From Diaphorobacter sp. HDW4B (GTDB taxonomy: Bacteria > Pseudomonadota > Gammaproteobacteria > Burkholderiales > Burkholderiaceae_C), in NCBI RefSeq assembly GCF_011305535.1, contig NZ_CP049905.1:3718001-3782000 (forward strand): DNA of 64,000 bases. The letters run 5' to 3'. This document shows positions 8,063 to 16,540 of the stretch, one piece after another (within the stretch, counting starts at the first letter, position 1; the number at the start of each line of letters is the position of its first letter). The notes beneath the pieces were generated by a model. The model was not told where the DNA came from. It searched no databases and was given only the letters and a program-made list of their open reading frames with translations. The translations under genes and the position numbers were made by a program.

Positions 8063-9760
8063 TCATTTGCGTGTGAGTGGTTCGCCGTCGGACGAGGTCA
8101 GCGGCAGGCCGAACGCGCTCTGCACCTCGGCCGCAGCACGCACCTGACGGGCCGCAGAGAACGGGCTTTCGAGCCCGGTGGCGGTGTCGAGGGTCTTGAT
8201 GCGAACGTAGTAGGTGCCGGGCTTCACGTCGGTCGCGCTCCAAAGGGGCTTGTCCAGCTTCTCGTCGGAGAGGATCTGGGCAAAGTCTTCGGTGCGCGAG
8301 ACCTGCAGTTGATAGGTCTGTGCCGCCTCGCCGGGCCATTGCAGATGCAGGCCGGGAATGTCCTCGGCGCTGTTCATGGCGGAGAGATCGGGCGTGGCCG
8401 GGTTGTCCGCCAGCTTGAAGGCCTGCGGCTTCGAGAACGGACCTTGATCGGGCGAGCCGTCGGACAATTGGCGAATGCTGGCCGCGCGCCACAGATAGCT
8501 GCCCACGGGCAGGCTGGCGAGCAGGGCGCTGCAGTCGCCGCTGTTCTTCTGATCGAGCAGCGGCTGTGCGAACCCGGTGGCATCGGTGGCGACCTGAATG
8601 CGGTAGGTCTGCACACCGCTCACGGGCGTGCATTGCAGCGAGCCCGACGTGCGTGACGTGGTGCCGCCGGGCGCGGGCTGTTGGTACAGCGGCGGTGGCG
8701 GCTGGGTCTTGACCTTGAGTGCGCGCTTGGCAGGCATGCCGGGCAGTTGCTGTCCGTCGACGGCACGCGCGACGACGTAGTAGTTGCCATCGTCGACCAG
8801 TTTCATGCGCACTTGTGCGGACTCGAAGGTGCCGCTGCGCAGCACCTCGGACATCGACTCATCGCGCGCGACCTGCACCTGATAGGCGCTGGCCTGTTGC
8901 ACGGGCTCGATCTGGAAGCTCAGGAAATTCGAGTCTTCCATGGTGTCCGGGATCTTCGACAGATCGGGCGAAGGCAGCAGGTCCTTGGTCTGACCGAGCT
9001 GGCCATCGCTGCTCACGGCAACGCCCTGGCCTTGGTTGATGACGGCTGCATTCTTCTTGTCACTGCCCTGCACCGACACCGTGCCGTGCGTGACGGACGA
9101 CAGCGCGTTGCCGCCGTTGGTGAGCGACACATCGAACGTGGTGCCGCGCACGCTGGTCGTGGCGCGCGGTGTGCGGACCTCGAACTTGCGCGAAGGATCG
9201 GGCTCGGTGCCGACCGTGGCGTTCACGCTGCCCTGCTGCATTTCGAGCACGGACTGCAGGCTGCCTGCGCGGCCCTTGCGGCGCAGTTGCTGCAACTGCA
9301 CATCGGACTGGGCCTGAATGCGGATCAGGCTGCCATCGGCGAGTTTGACGGTGACGAACGAGTCGGGCGCGACCTTGATCTGGGCACCTTCGCCGAGCTT
9401 TTGGCCTGCCTTGAGTTCGGCGGGCTCAGCGCCCGGCTTGGCGGTGACGCTCGCCTGTCCTTGAACAAAGCTGACTTCAGCCGATTGCAACGGAAGGAAT
9501 TTGACGGGAATGCGAAGAGTCGATCCCGGTTGCAGGTGCTTGGGATTGGTGATCTGGTTGCTCTTTTGCAACTCGGGCCAGAGCTTGACGTCACCGTAGA
9601 ACTCGGTGGCCAGTCGCTCCAGCGTGTCGCCCTGTTTGATGCGGTGTTCGATGAACCCGTCAGGTTGGGCGAACGCCAATGCAGGCAAGGCCATGGCAAC
9701 GGATGCCACAGCCCTGAGAATCAGTTGTTTCGGCGGTGAATGACTCAGCAAACGGACCAC
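8063..9760 (-). CDS. Exported LysM and FecR domain protein
   Basis: A 565-residue envelope protein. The N-terminus is a signal peptide, with cleavage likely after ALAFA near residue 31. A LysM domain follows (about 36-86; IKQGDTLERLA, GSTLRIP), which should bind peptidoglycan. Next is a FecR domain (about 100-230), with the typical VRTPRATTSVRGTTFDV block. The remaining 300 residues contain repeated beta-sandwich, fibronectin-like modules, each built round a YQVQVARDE / YRIQVATD / YQLQVSRTED motif. Encoded between its likely partner kinase and regulator, it is probably the periplasmic sensing or scaffold part of that system. The stimulus cannot be read from sequence. Confidence 0.88.
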   Translation of the reverse strand: MVRLLSHSPPKQLILRAVASVAMALPALAFAQPDGFIEHRIKQGDTLERLATEFYGDVKLWPELQKSNQITNPKHLQPGSTLRIPVKFLPLQSAEVSFVQGQASVTAKPGAEPAELKAGQKLGEGAQIKVAPDSFVTVKLADGSLIRIQAQSDVQLQQLRRKGRAGSLQSVLEMQQGSVNATVGTEPDPSRKFEVRTPRATTSVRGTTFDVSLTNGGNALSSVTHGTVSVQGSDKKNAAVINQGQGVAVSSDGQLGQTKDLLPSPDLSKIPDTMEDSNFLSFQIEPVQQASAYQVQVARDESMSEVLRSGTFESAQVRMKLVDDGNYYVVARAVDGQQLPGMPAKRALKVKTQPPPPLYQQPAPGGTTSRTSGSLQCTPVSGVQTYRIQVATDATGFAQPLLDQKNSGDCSALLASLPVGSYLWRAASIRQLSDGSPDQGPFSKPQAFKLADNPATPDLSAMNSAEDIPGLHLQWPGEAAQTYQLQVSRTEDFAQILSDEKLDKPLWSATDVKPGTYYVRIKTLDTATGLESPFSAARQVRAAAEVQSAFGLPLTSSDGEPLTRK

Positions 9761-9868
9761 AGTACTTCCTCCCGGACAATCGTCATTATTCCAGCCTTCG
9801 CTCTCTGGCGAGCGCTGGTGACTATATCCTACAGAGTGTTGAGACCCGTGGTTGTCGCGGGTTCGGGA

Positions 9869-10582
9869 TTACGTAGAAATCAAAGCGTCTTCGCTCTTGG
9901 GCTTGACTGCTTCGAAACGATAACCCATTCCGTACACGGCTGTCACGATAAAGCCATTGTCCGGACGCAGGTCGAGCTGACTGCGAAGGCGAGAAATGTG
10001 AGTATCGAGCGAGCGGGAGATCACGTCGCTGGTCTGACCCCAGATGATTTCGCGCAGGTGGTCGCGTGAGAGCAGGCGGCCCATGTTCTGGAACAGGAAC
10101 AGCGCGAGGTCGTATTCGCGGTTCTTGAGTTCGACGGCCTTGCTGTCCATCTCCAGCGTGCGGGTCTCGGGCAGGAAACGGTAGCGACCGAACTCCAACA
10201 CCTCGTTCACGGCGGCGGGATAGGCGCGGCGCAGCAGGGCACCGACGCGCGCAGTGAGTTCGCCCACGCGCACGGGTTTGACCATGAAGTCGTCAGCGCC
10301 GCAGTCGAGTCCTTCGACGATGTCGCGCTCTTCCTGGCGACTCGTCACGAAGAGGATCGGCAGATCAAGTCCGACATGCTTGCGCACCCAGCGCACCACT
10401 TCGGGGCCCGATGTATCAGGCAGGTGCCAGTCGACCAACAACAGGTCGAAGGTGTCGCGACGCATGTCCTTCATGAGGGCCGCGCCGGTTTGATAGGTGT
10501 GACACGAGTGCCCCATGTCGGTTATGGCACGCTTGAACAGCTCGAGCTGCAGTGCGTCATCATCCAGAGCCACAATACGCAT
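9869..10582 (-). CDS. OmpR/PhoB-family response regulator
   Basis: A 237-residue regulator starting MRIVALDDDAL. The receiver domain has the acidic pocket DDD near the N-terminus, the phospho-acceptor Asp in LLLVDWHLPD and the conserved Lys in DFMVKPVR. The C-terminal half is a winged helix-turn-helix (LFLFQNMGRLLSRDHLREI, DTHISRLRSQL). The start was set at this ATG because AGGA lies six bases upstream; an extension of 31 codons has no binding site. It is first in the set, with the LysM/FecR gene 108 bp downstream and the kinase after that. A direct repeat 86 bases upstream may be its own operator. Confidence 0.92.
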   Translation of the reverse strand: MRIVALDDDALQLELFKRAITDMGHSCHTYQTGAALMKDMRRDTFDLLLVDWHLPDTSGPEVVRWVRKHVGLDLPILFVTSRQEERDIVEGLDCGADDFMVKPVRVGELTARVGALLRRAYPAAVNEVLEFGRYRFLPETRTLEMDSKAVELKNREYDLALFLFQNMGRLLSRDHLREIIWGQTSDVISRSLDTHISRLRSQLDLRPDNGFIVTAVYGMGYRFEAVKPKSEDALIST

Positions 10583-10667
10583 GGAAATCCTTGCAGGGAA
10601 TTCAGTGGAAAAAATCTTCGTCCGAGTATAGGAAGCAGACCGATGAACTGCACATGGATGGTGCGAA

Positions 10668-10683
10668 GTTAACATTTGTTAAC
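10668..10683. promoter_or_regulatory. Candidate OmpR-family operator (GTTAAC direct repeat)
   Basis: GTTAAC occurs twice, as GTTAACATTTGTTAAC, with a repeat period of 10 bp. OmpR/PhoB-type regulators bind tandem half-sites spaced by about one helical turn. The site is 86 bases upstream of the regulator's ATG. Autoregulation is an inference. Confidence 0.35.
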
Positions 10684-10754
10684 TGCCTCTGTCGCAACCC
10701 TGATTCCTTCTTGATATACGTCGATTGTGCTTCCGCAAATTGCTTGCAAATCGC

Positions 10755-10804
10755 GCACTGTTTTGGACGTCCGGACTGTGGTGTCGCAAGGCGTCCAAAA
10801 GTGC
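10755..10804. repeat. Inverted repeat between trpS and the response regulator
   Basis: GCACTG-TTTTGGACG and CGTCCAAAA-GTGC pair over 13 bp, with one extra base pair position unpaired, around a 22-base loop. There is no T run on either side, so it is not a standard terminator. It could be a processed hairpin at the trpS 3' end or a protein-binding site. Confidence 0.45.
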
Positions 10805-10839
10805 GTTCGCGGTGTCCGCTCGTGCCCGCTTCTATCAGG

Positions 10840-12135
10840 TCATGCAGCGTTGCGCAGGGCTTCCAGAGCGGCCTGCACGTCGTCCATGCCCACGCCTTCG
10901 GCCAGCGTGAACTGAGCGGCCATAGCCGCCAGTGCGCCCGCATCCTTCTGCAGTTGGCCGATGGTCTGACCGGCTTCCTTCGGCGCGGTGAACCCTGCGC
11001 TTTGCAGCAGCAGCTTGCCGTCGGCTGCGACCAGCTTGAAGTAGAACTTGCCATCGGCCTCGCGGTATTGCTTGAAGCTGGGCAGCGCGACCTTGGTTTC
11101 CTTGGCGGCCTTCTTGCTGCCCTGACCGGCGCGCAGGCTGCGCAGGCCCACGGCTTCGCGCAAGGTCTGCACGAAGGGGTGCGACTTGGCGCGGGCGCGT
11201 TCTTCGCCGATGGCGAGCGCCGCTTCCACCTTGTCCGGATTGGCCATCAGGTCTTCGTAGTGCGCGCGCATCGGGGCGATTTCGGCGTCGATGCATTCGA
11301 ACAGCGCCTGCTTGGCATCGCCCCAGGAAATGCCGTCGGCGTAGGCGCGGCGCATGGCGTCGGTCTGCTCGGGCTTGGCGAATGCCTGATAGAGCTGGAA
11401 CAGCGCAGAGCCTTCGATTTCCTTGGGCTCGCCCGGTGCGCGTGAGTCGGTTACGATGCTGCCCACGAGCTTCTTGAGCTGATCGCGCGGCGTGAACAGC
11501 GGAATCGTGTTGTCGTAGCTCTTGCTCATCTTGCGACCGTCGAGGCCGGCGATGGTGGCCACGCTTTCCTCGATCACCGCTTCGGGCAGCGTGAAGTGCT
11601 CGCCGTAGAGGTGGTTGAAGCTCGATGCGATGTCGCGCGCCATCTCGATGTGCTGGATCTGGTCGCGGCCCACGGGGACCTTGTGGGCGTTGAAGATCAG
11701 GATGTCGGCGGCCATCAGCACTGGGTACATGAAGAGACCTGCGGTCACGCCGTCATCGATGTCGCGACCGGCTTCGGTGTTCTTGTCCTGCGAGGCCTTG
11801 TAGGCATGCGCGCGGTTGAGCATGCCCTTGCCGGTCACGCAGGTGAGGAACCAGGTCAGCTCGGTCACTTCGGGCACGGCAGACTGGCGGTAGAAGGTCA
11901 CGTGCTCGGGATCGAGACCGGCGGCCAGCCAGCTTGCGGCGATCTCCAGTGTCGAGCGGTGCACGCGATCGGGATCATGGGCCTTGATGAGCGCGTGATA
12001 GTCGGCGAGGAAGTAGTAGCTCTCCACGCCCGGATCGCGGCTGGCCCTGATGGCGGGACGGATCATGCCGGCATAGTTGCCGAGGTGCGGTGTGCCGGAA
12101 GGCGTGATGCCGGTGAGGAAGCGGGTGACGGACAT
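10840..12135 (-). CDS. trpS: Tryptophanyl-tRNA synthetase with C-terminal DUF1508-like domain
   Basis: Charges tRNA-Trp. The class I catalytic core has the HIGH-like motif PSGTPHLGNYAG near the N-terminus and the KMSKS loop as GRKMSKSYDN. At 431 residues it is about 100 longer than E. coli TrpS. The extra C-terminal segment from about residue 353 (YREADGKFYFKLVAADGK, then LLLQSAGFTA) closely resembles the YegP/DUF1508 module, whose core is GKFYFNLKAAN. An Ala-Gly-Lys-rich linker joins the two. Core assignment is certain; the added domain is my reading of the motif. It is downstream of the M50 protease gene in the same direction. Confidence 0.95.
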   Translation of the reverse strand: MSVTRFLTGITPSGTPHLGNYAGMIRPAIRASRDPGVESYYFLADYHALIKAHDPDRVHRSTLEIAASWLAAGLDPEHVTFYRQSAVPEVTELTWFLTCVTGKGMLNRAHAYKASQDKNTEAGRDIDDGVTAGLFMYPVLMAADILIFNAHKVPVGRDQIQHIEMARDIASSFNHLYGEHFTLPEAVIEESVATIAGLDGRKMSKSYDNTIPLFTPRDQLKKLVGSIVTDSRAPGEPKEIEGSALFQLYQAFAKPEQTDAMRRAYADGISWGDAKQALFECIDAEIAPMRAHYEDLMANPDKVEAALAIGEERARAKSHPFVQTLREAVGLRSLRAGQGSKKAAKETKVALPSFKQYREADGKFYFKLVAADGKLLLQSAGFTAPKEAGQTIGQLQKDAGALAAMAAQFTLAEGVGMDDVQAALEALRNAA

Positions 12136-12195
12136 GTTTTGAATGAAGCGAAAAATCGAAGATTCGAGGAAACGAATGGGACGTGTAGCGACCGA

Positions 12196-12867
12196 TCAGC
12201 CCAGCAAGATGGCGCGGAAGGGCATCATCAGCAGTGTGATGATGTAGCCGCCCACCTCCATCAAGGGGCGCAGCCAGTAATCGCTCACTACGCCCATGAT
12301 GACCAGAGCCATGACGATGAAGAAGCCGTAGGGCTCAAGCCGGGCCACCCACTGCGCTTGTTTCCAAGGCAGCAGGCCGACGAGCACGCGGCCGCCGTCG
12401 AGCGGTGGCAGCGGAAACAGGTTGAACGCCCACATCACCAGATTCACCATCACGCCGGCCTTGGCCATGGCGAGGAAGAAGCGCTCGTTGACGTCGAAGG
12501 CCAGCAGGAAGATCAGGAACAAAGCCCAGAGGATCGCCTGAATGAAGTTGGCCATCGGGCCCGCCAGCGCCACCCAGATCATGTCGCGCTTGGGATGACG
12601 CAGGTGCGAGAAGTTCACCGGAACCGGCTTGGCGTAGCCGAACAGAAAGGTGCCGGAGGTCGCAAAATACAGCAGCAGCGGCATCAGAATCGTGCCGATG
12701 GGGTCGATGTGCTTGAGCGGATTGAGGGTGATCCGGCCCATCATCTGCGCGGTGTTGTCGCCAAAATGACGGGCCACATAGCCGTGCGCGGCCTCGTGCA
12801 CCGTGATGGCAAAGAGCACCGGCAGGGCGTAGATCAGAATGGTTTGGATGAGATTGGATGCGTCCAC
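12196..12867 (-). CDS. Site-2 protease family (M50) membrane metalloprotease
   Basis: A compact 223-residue intramembrane zinc protease. The zinc-binding HEAAH is near residues 24-28 in the first helix, followed by RITLNPLKHIDPIGT and the third-ligand motif PLPPLDGGR. Five or six hydrophobic helices make up nearly the whole protein, and there is no PDZ domain. The GTG was chosen because the frame upstream runs into the spacer after the YciO-like gene and gives unrelated Arg/Pro-rich sequence. It lies between the YciO-like gene and trpS, a common betaproteobacterial order. The substrate is unknown. Confidence 0.88.
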   Translation of the reverse strand: MDASNLIQTILIYALPVLFAITVHEAAHGYVARHFGDNTAQMMGRITLNPLKHIDPIGTILMPLLLYFATSGTFLFGYAKPVPVNFSHLRHPKRDMIWVALAGPMANFIQAILWALFLIFLLAFDVNERFFLAMAKAGVMVNLVMWAFNLFPLPPLDGGRVLVGLLPWKQAQWVARLEPYGFFIVMALVIMGVVSDYWLRPLMEVGGYIITLLMMPFRAILLG

Positions 12868-12962
12868 GCAGCCATTTTCGCAGACCTGAGCCAGCCGCCG
12901 GAAGCGAAGCCCCAAAAACGTATTCGCGCCGTCCTGAATTGAGGCGTCGGGCCCCGTTGGGC

Positions 12963-13598
12963 TTACAGCCCCAGCGCCGAGAGACTGCCGCGTCCTTCGC
13001 GCACCACCACGGCATCGCCGCCGTTTTCCATGGGTGTCAGATCGACCACGGTGGTGGGCTGCTGCGGGCAAGGGCCGGCATCGACCACGCCGTCGATCAG
13101 CTTCTCGAAGCGCTCGCGGATTTCCTCGGGGTCGTTCAGCGGCTCGGTCTCGCCGGGCGGGATGAAGGTGGTGGCCAGCAGCGGAGCGCCCAGCAGTTCG
13201 AGCAGCAACTGCAGGCCCTTGCGGTCGGGCACGCGCAGGCCGATGGTCTTGCGCTGGGGATGGCTCACGCGGCGCGGCACTTCCTTGGTCGCGTCGAGGA
13301 TGAAGGTGTAGGGACCCGGCGTAGCCTGCTTGAGCAGACGGTACTGGCGGTTGTCCACACGCGCGTAGCTCGACAGCTCGGACAGGTCGCGGCACAGCAG
13401 CGTGAGGTGGTGCTTTTCATCCACCTGGCGAATGCGGCGCAGGCGCTCGACGGCCTTGGTGTCGTCGAGCTGGCAGACGAGGGCGTAGCTCGAATCGGTG
13501 GGCACGGCCATCACACCGCCGCTCTGGAGAATGCTCACGGCCTGCTTGAGCAGACGCGGCTGCGGGTTTTCGGGATGGATTTCAAAATATTGCGCCAT
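12963..13598 (-). CDS. YciO-like Sua5/YrdC-family protein
   Basis: A 211-residue member of the threonylcarbamoyl-AMP synthase superfamily. It shows the family nucleotide-binding elements VPTDSSYAL, KHHLTLLC, PGPYTFIL and KTIGLRVPD. The spacing and sequence are closer to E. coli YciO than to the tRNA t6A enzyme TsaC, so whether it makes threonylcarbamoyl-AMP is uncertain. It follows the PHP phosphatase gene by about 50 bases on the same strand, matching the yciV-yciO neighbourhood in other proteobacteria. Confidence 0.9.
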   Translation of the reverse strand: MAQYFEIHPENPQPRLLKQAVSILQSGGVMAVPTDSSYALVCQLDDTKAVERLRRIRQVDEKHHLTLLCRDLSELSSYARVDNRQYRLLKQATPGPYTFILDATKEVPRRVSHPQRKTIGLRVPDRKGLQLLLELLGAPLLATTFIPPGETEPLNDPEEIRERFEKLIDGVVDAGPCPQQPTTVVDLTPMENGGDAVVVREGRGSLSALGL

Positions 13599-13649
13599 GG
13601 CTTGGTCTTCTTCTGTGCGTGCAGGGTTGCGGGGCGGCGGCTGTGGGGT

Positions 13650-14543
13650 TCAGGCGGCTGGGCGGCGCTGGATGCGGTGGGCGATCACGTCCCAGACGGC
13701 TGTGAGCTTTTCCGGCAGTGGTGGCAAGGTGCCCAGGTCCGTGTGCGATTCGTCGGGGCTGTGGAAATCGCTGCCGCGCGATGCGGCCAGATCGAACTCC
13801 AGCGCCATGTCGGCGTAAGTCTTGTACTCGGACGGCGTGTGGCTGCCGGTGACAACCTCCACGCCTTCGCCGCCGTGCTTCTTGAACTCGGAAAACAGCG
13901 CGTATTCTTCATTGGCGGTGAAGCGATAACGCGCCGGGTGCGCGATCACCGCCATGCCGCCCGCGTCGCGAATCCAGCGCACGGCGTTGGCGAGCGTGGC
14001 CCAGCAGTGCGGCACAAAGCCGGGATGGCCTTCGGTGAGATAGCGGCGAAAGACTTCCGAGGTGTCGCGGCAGGCGCCGATCTCGACCAGATAGCGCGCA
14101 AAGTGGGTGCGCGAGATCAGCTCGGGATTGCCCACATATTTGAGCGCGCCTTCGTAGGCGTTGTGAATGCCTGCTTCGGCAAGCTGCCTTGAAATCTCTT
14201 GTGCCCGCGCGCCACGTCCGCCGCGCGTGAGCTCCAACCCCTTGGTGAGTTGCTCGTTGTCCGGATCGAACCCCAGGCCGACGATGTGCACCGTGTCGTC
14301 CGCAAAGGTCACCGAGATTTCGGTGCCGGTGAGGTAGTCCATGCCATGGGCATGCGCCGCTGCACGGGCCCGGTGCTGGCCGCCGATTTCATCGTGATCG
14401 GTGAGCGCCCACAGCTGCACGCCGTTGGCGCTGGCGCGCTCGGCTAGCGCTTCGGGAGTGAGTGTGCCGTCGGACACCACAGAGTGACAGTGCAGGTCGG
14501 CGTTGAGAGGAGGGGTGGGGGAAGAATTAGACACGTGGTCCAT
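13650..14543 (-). CDS. PHP-domain phosphatase (RNase AM / YciV type)
   Basis: A 297-residue PHP phosphoesterase. The metal-binding residues are visible in order: DLHCHSVVSDG, TDHDEIGG, GTEIS, VIAHPARY and ASRGSDFHS. E. coli YciV/Rnm with this architecture hydrolyses 3',5'-nucleoside bisphosphates and trims rRNA 5' ends; the same role is inferred here. Neither possible ATG has a clear ribosome binding site; the inner one, ten codons in (MDHVSNSS), was taken because it lies closer to the conserved domain. It heads the PHP - YciO - M50 - trpS run. Confidence 0.88.
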   Translation of the reverse strand: MDHVSNSSPTPPLNADLHCHSVVSDGTLTPEALAERASANGVQLWALTDHDEIGGQHRARAAAHAHGMDYLTGTEISVTFADDTVHIVGLGFDPDNEQLTKGLELTRGGRGARAQEISRQLAEAGIHNAYEGALKYVGNPELISRTHFARYLVEIGACRDTSEVFRRYLTEGHPGFVPHCWATLANAVRWIRDAGGMAVIAHPARYRFTANEEYALFSEFKKHGGEGVEVVTGSHTPSEYKTYADMALEFDLAASRGSDFHSPDESHTDLGTLPPLPEKLTAVWDVIAHRIQRRPAA

Positions 14544-14658
14544 TCTATGGGCGCAACGCGGAATGTGCAGCATCGAAAAATGTTCATATGCTTGTACATG
14601 CAGTCAAATTGCAAGCAGAAGTAGGCACTTCTGCCTGCCGGCCCTTGTGGGCGTTCGC

Positions 14659-15438
14659 TTATTTGGTGGTGTAACCACCGTTGATGAGGATGGTCTGGCC
14701 GGTCACCCACCAACCATCACTTACCAAATGGCGGATGAAGGGCACAACGTCCTCGATGTCGGTCAGGCCGGTCCGGGAGAACGGCGAAAGCGCCGCCGCT
14801 GTCTTGTGATAGGCGACCGCGTCTGCACCTTCGGCAGGGTAGAAGAAGGGTGTGTCCATCGGGCCTGGGCCGACGGCGGTGACCGAGATGCCGCGTGCGC
14901 CGAACTCCTTGGCGGCCGCGCGGGTGAAGTGTTCGACCGGCGCTTTGGTGCCTGCGTAGGACGAGTAGAACGGCGTGAACGCACCCAGCAGCGAGGTGAC
15001 CACTGTGCAGACCTTGCCGTTGTCGTTCAGATGTTTGCCAGCTTCCTTCAGGAAGAAGAAGGCCGATTTGGCGTTCACCGCGCTCATCTCGTCGTATTCG
15101 GCTTCGGTGACCTCGGCCATCGGCTTCTTGAGCACCTTGCCGACTGTGTTGATCGCGATATCGGGGCGGCCGACGGCGGCGATCGTGTCGGCAAACAGTT
15201 GGCTCATGGCGTCGGCGGTGGTCAGATCCGCTTGAATCGCCACTGCCTTGGCACCAGCCTTTTCGATGGCGGCAACGGTCGCATCCGCATCGGCCTTGCT
15301 CGATGCGCTGTTGTAGTGGATGGCGACGGCCTTGGCACCCTGCTGGGCCAGATCGACGGCCAGCAAGCCGCCCAGATTCTTGGCGCCACCGGCGATCAGG
15401 ACAACCTTGCCGCGAATGTCATGTGGAGTCGTGCTCAT
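14659..15438 (-). CDS. Short-chain dehydrogenase/reductase
   Basis: A 259-residue classical SDR. The cofactor loop is AGGAKNLGG, the NTVG motif is present, the active-site Ser lies in VVTSLLG and the catalytic Tyr-x3-Lys is YAGTK. The C-terminus ends in the usual GQTILINGG block. The substrate cannot be told. It is divergent from a LysR-type regulator with a 158-bp shared control region, so it is the likely target of that regulator. Confidence 0.9.
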   Translation of the reverse strand: MSTTPHDIRGKVVLIAGGAKNLGGLLAVDLAQQGAKAVAIHYNSASSKADADATVAAIEKAGAKAVAIQADLTTADAMSQLFADTIAAVGRPDIAINTVGKVLKKPMAEVTEAEYDEMSAVNAKSAFFFLKEAGKHLNDNGKVCTVVTSLLGAFTPFYSSYAGTKAPVEHFTRAAAKEFGARGISVTAVGPGPMDTPFFYPAEGADAVAYHKTAAALSPFSRTGLTDIEDVVPFIRHLVSDGWWVTGQTILINGGYTTK

Positions 15439-15521
15439 GTCTGCGTTCCTCGTTGAATCAAAAAGAAAAAGTGGATGAAGAAGAAGGAAAAGGGAAAAAG
15501 AGAAAAGGAAAGAGCGCCAGC

Positions 15522-15534
15522 TTATTGGGCATAA
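15522..15534. promoter_or_regulatory. Candidate LysR-type operator
   Basis: TTATTGGGCATAA fits the T-N11-A palindrome bound by LysR-type regulators. It sits between the SDR and LysR starts, 63 bases upstream of the regulator. Beside it, at 15460-15514, is a 55-base almost pure purine tract on the plus strand. Confidence 0.35.
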
Positions 15535-15596
15535 GAAGCAAAATAAATTACCATTTCACTTCTTGTTTATTCAGAATTTCATAACAATCAATCGCC

Positions 15597-16508
15597 ATGG
15601 ACCGCATTGATCTGCTGCGCATTTTTCTGCGCGTGGGCGCTACCGGCAGCTTTTCGCAAGCGGCCGATCAGCTCGACATGCCTCGCCCCACGATCACGCT
15701 GGCGGTGCAGCAACTGGAGGCCCGCCTTGGCGTGCGACTCATGCACCGCACGACGCGCAAGGTGGCCCTCACGATGGATGGCGAAAACCTGATGGAGCGC
15801 GCCCGGTTGCTGGTGGACGACATGCAGGATCTGGAGCAGCGCTATCGCCCCTCGGGCACAGGCGTGGTCGGACGCTTGCGGGTGGACGTGCCCAGCCGCG
15901 TGGCGCGGCTGGTGATTGCGCCTGCCTTGCCCACCTTGTTTCGCGAGCATCCGGATCTGGAGCTGGATCTCGGCTCGACCGACCGCGCCGTCGATCTGGT
16001 GCTGGAGAACGTGGATTGCGCCTTGCGGGTAGGGAATCTGGCCGATTCCAACCTGGTGGCGCGCCCGCTGGGCTCGTTCGAGCTGATCAACTGCGCCAGC
16101 CCGGACTATTTGAAGACATTCGGCGTGCCGCGGTCGCCGGACGACCTGCATGCGCACAAGGCGGTGAACTACCTTTCGCCGTCACGCGGCCGCGCGGCGG
16201 GCTGGGAGTGGTTGGAGGCGGGCAAGCTGCACACGCTTGCCATGCCCTGCAATGTGGCGGTGAACAATGCCGAAACCTATATCGCCTGCGCGCTCTCTGG
16301 TCTGGGGTTGATCCAGATTCCGCTCTACGACGTGCGCGCGCATCTTGCGGCTGGCGAGTTGGTGGAGGTGATGCCCGAGCGCCGCCCGCCGCCGCTGCCG
16401 GTGAACATGGTGTTTGCCCACCGCGCGCAGTTGTCGCGGCGCACGCAGGTGTTCATGGAGTGGCTGGGGCGGCTGCTCGACGACATCCGGGCCTTCGAGA
16501 CCACCTGA
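15597..16508 (+). CDS. LysR-type transcriptional regulator
   Basis: A 303-residue regulator with an N-terminal winged HTH (LLRIFLRVGATGSFSQAA, PTITLAVQQLEARLG) and a C-terminal substrate-binding fold (about 90-295). The effector domain has the shape of the CrgA/AaeR-like group, with LRVDVPSRVARLVIAP and GLGLIQIPLYDV. Regulators of this kind usually control the divergently transcribed neighbour and themselves; here that is the SDR gene. The effector is unknown. Confidence 0.93.
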   Translation: MDRIDLLRIFLRVGATGSFSQAADQLDMPRPTITLAVQQLEARLGVRLMHRTTRKVALTMDGENLMERARLLVDDMQDLEQRYRPSGTGVVGRLRVDVPSRVARLVIAPALPTLFREHPDLELDLGSTDRAVDLVLENVDCALRVGNLADSNLVARPLGSFELINCASPDYLKTFGVPRSPDDLHAHKAVNYLSPSRGRAAGWEWLEAGKLHTLAMPCNVAVNNAETYIACALSGLGLIQIPLYDVRAHLAAGELVEVMPERRPPPLPVNMVFAHRAQLSRRTQVFMEWLGRLLDDIRAFETT

Positions 16509-16540
16509 AGACAAGCTGCGCGGGCACAGCGCCCCAGGCC

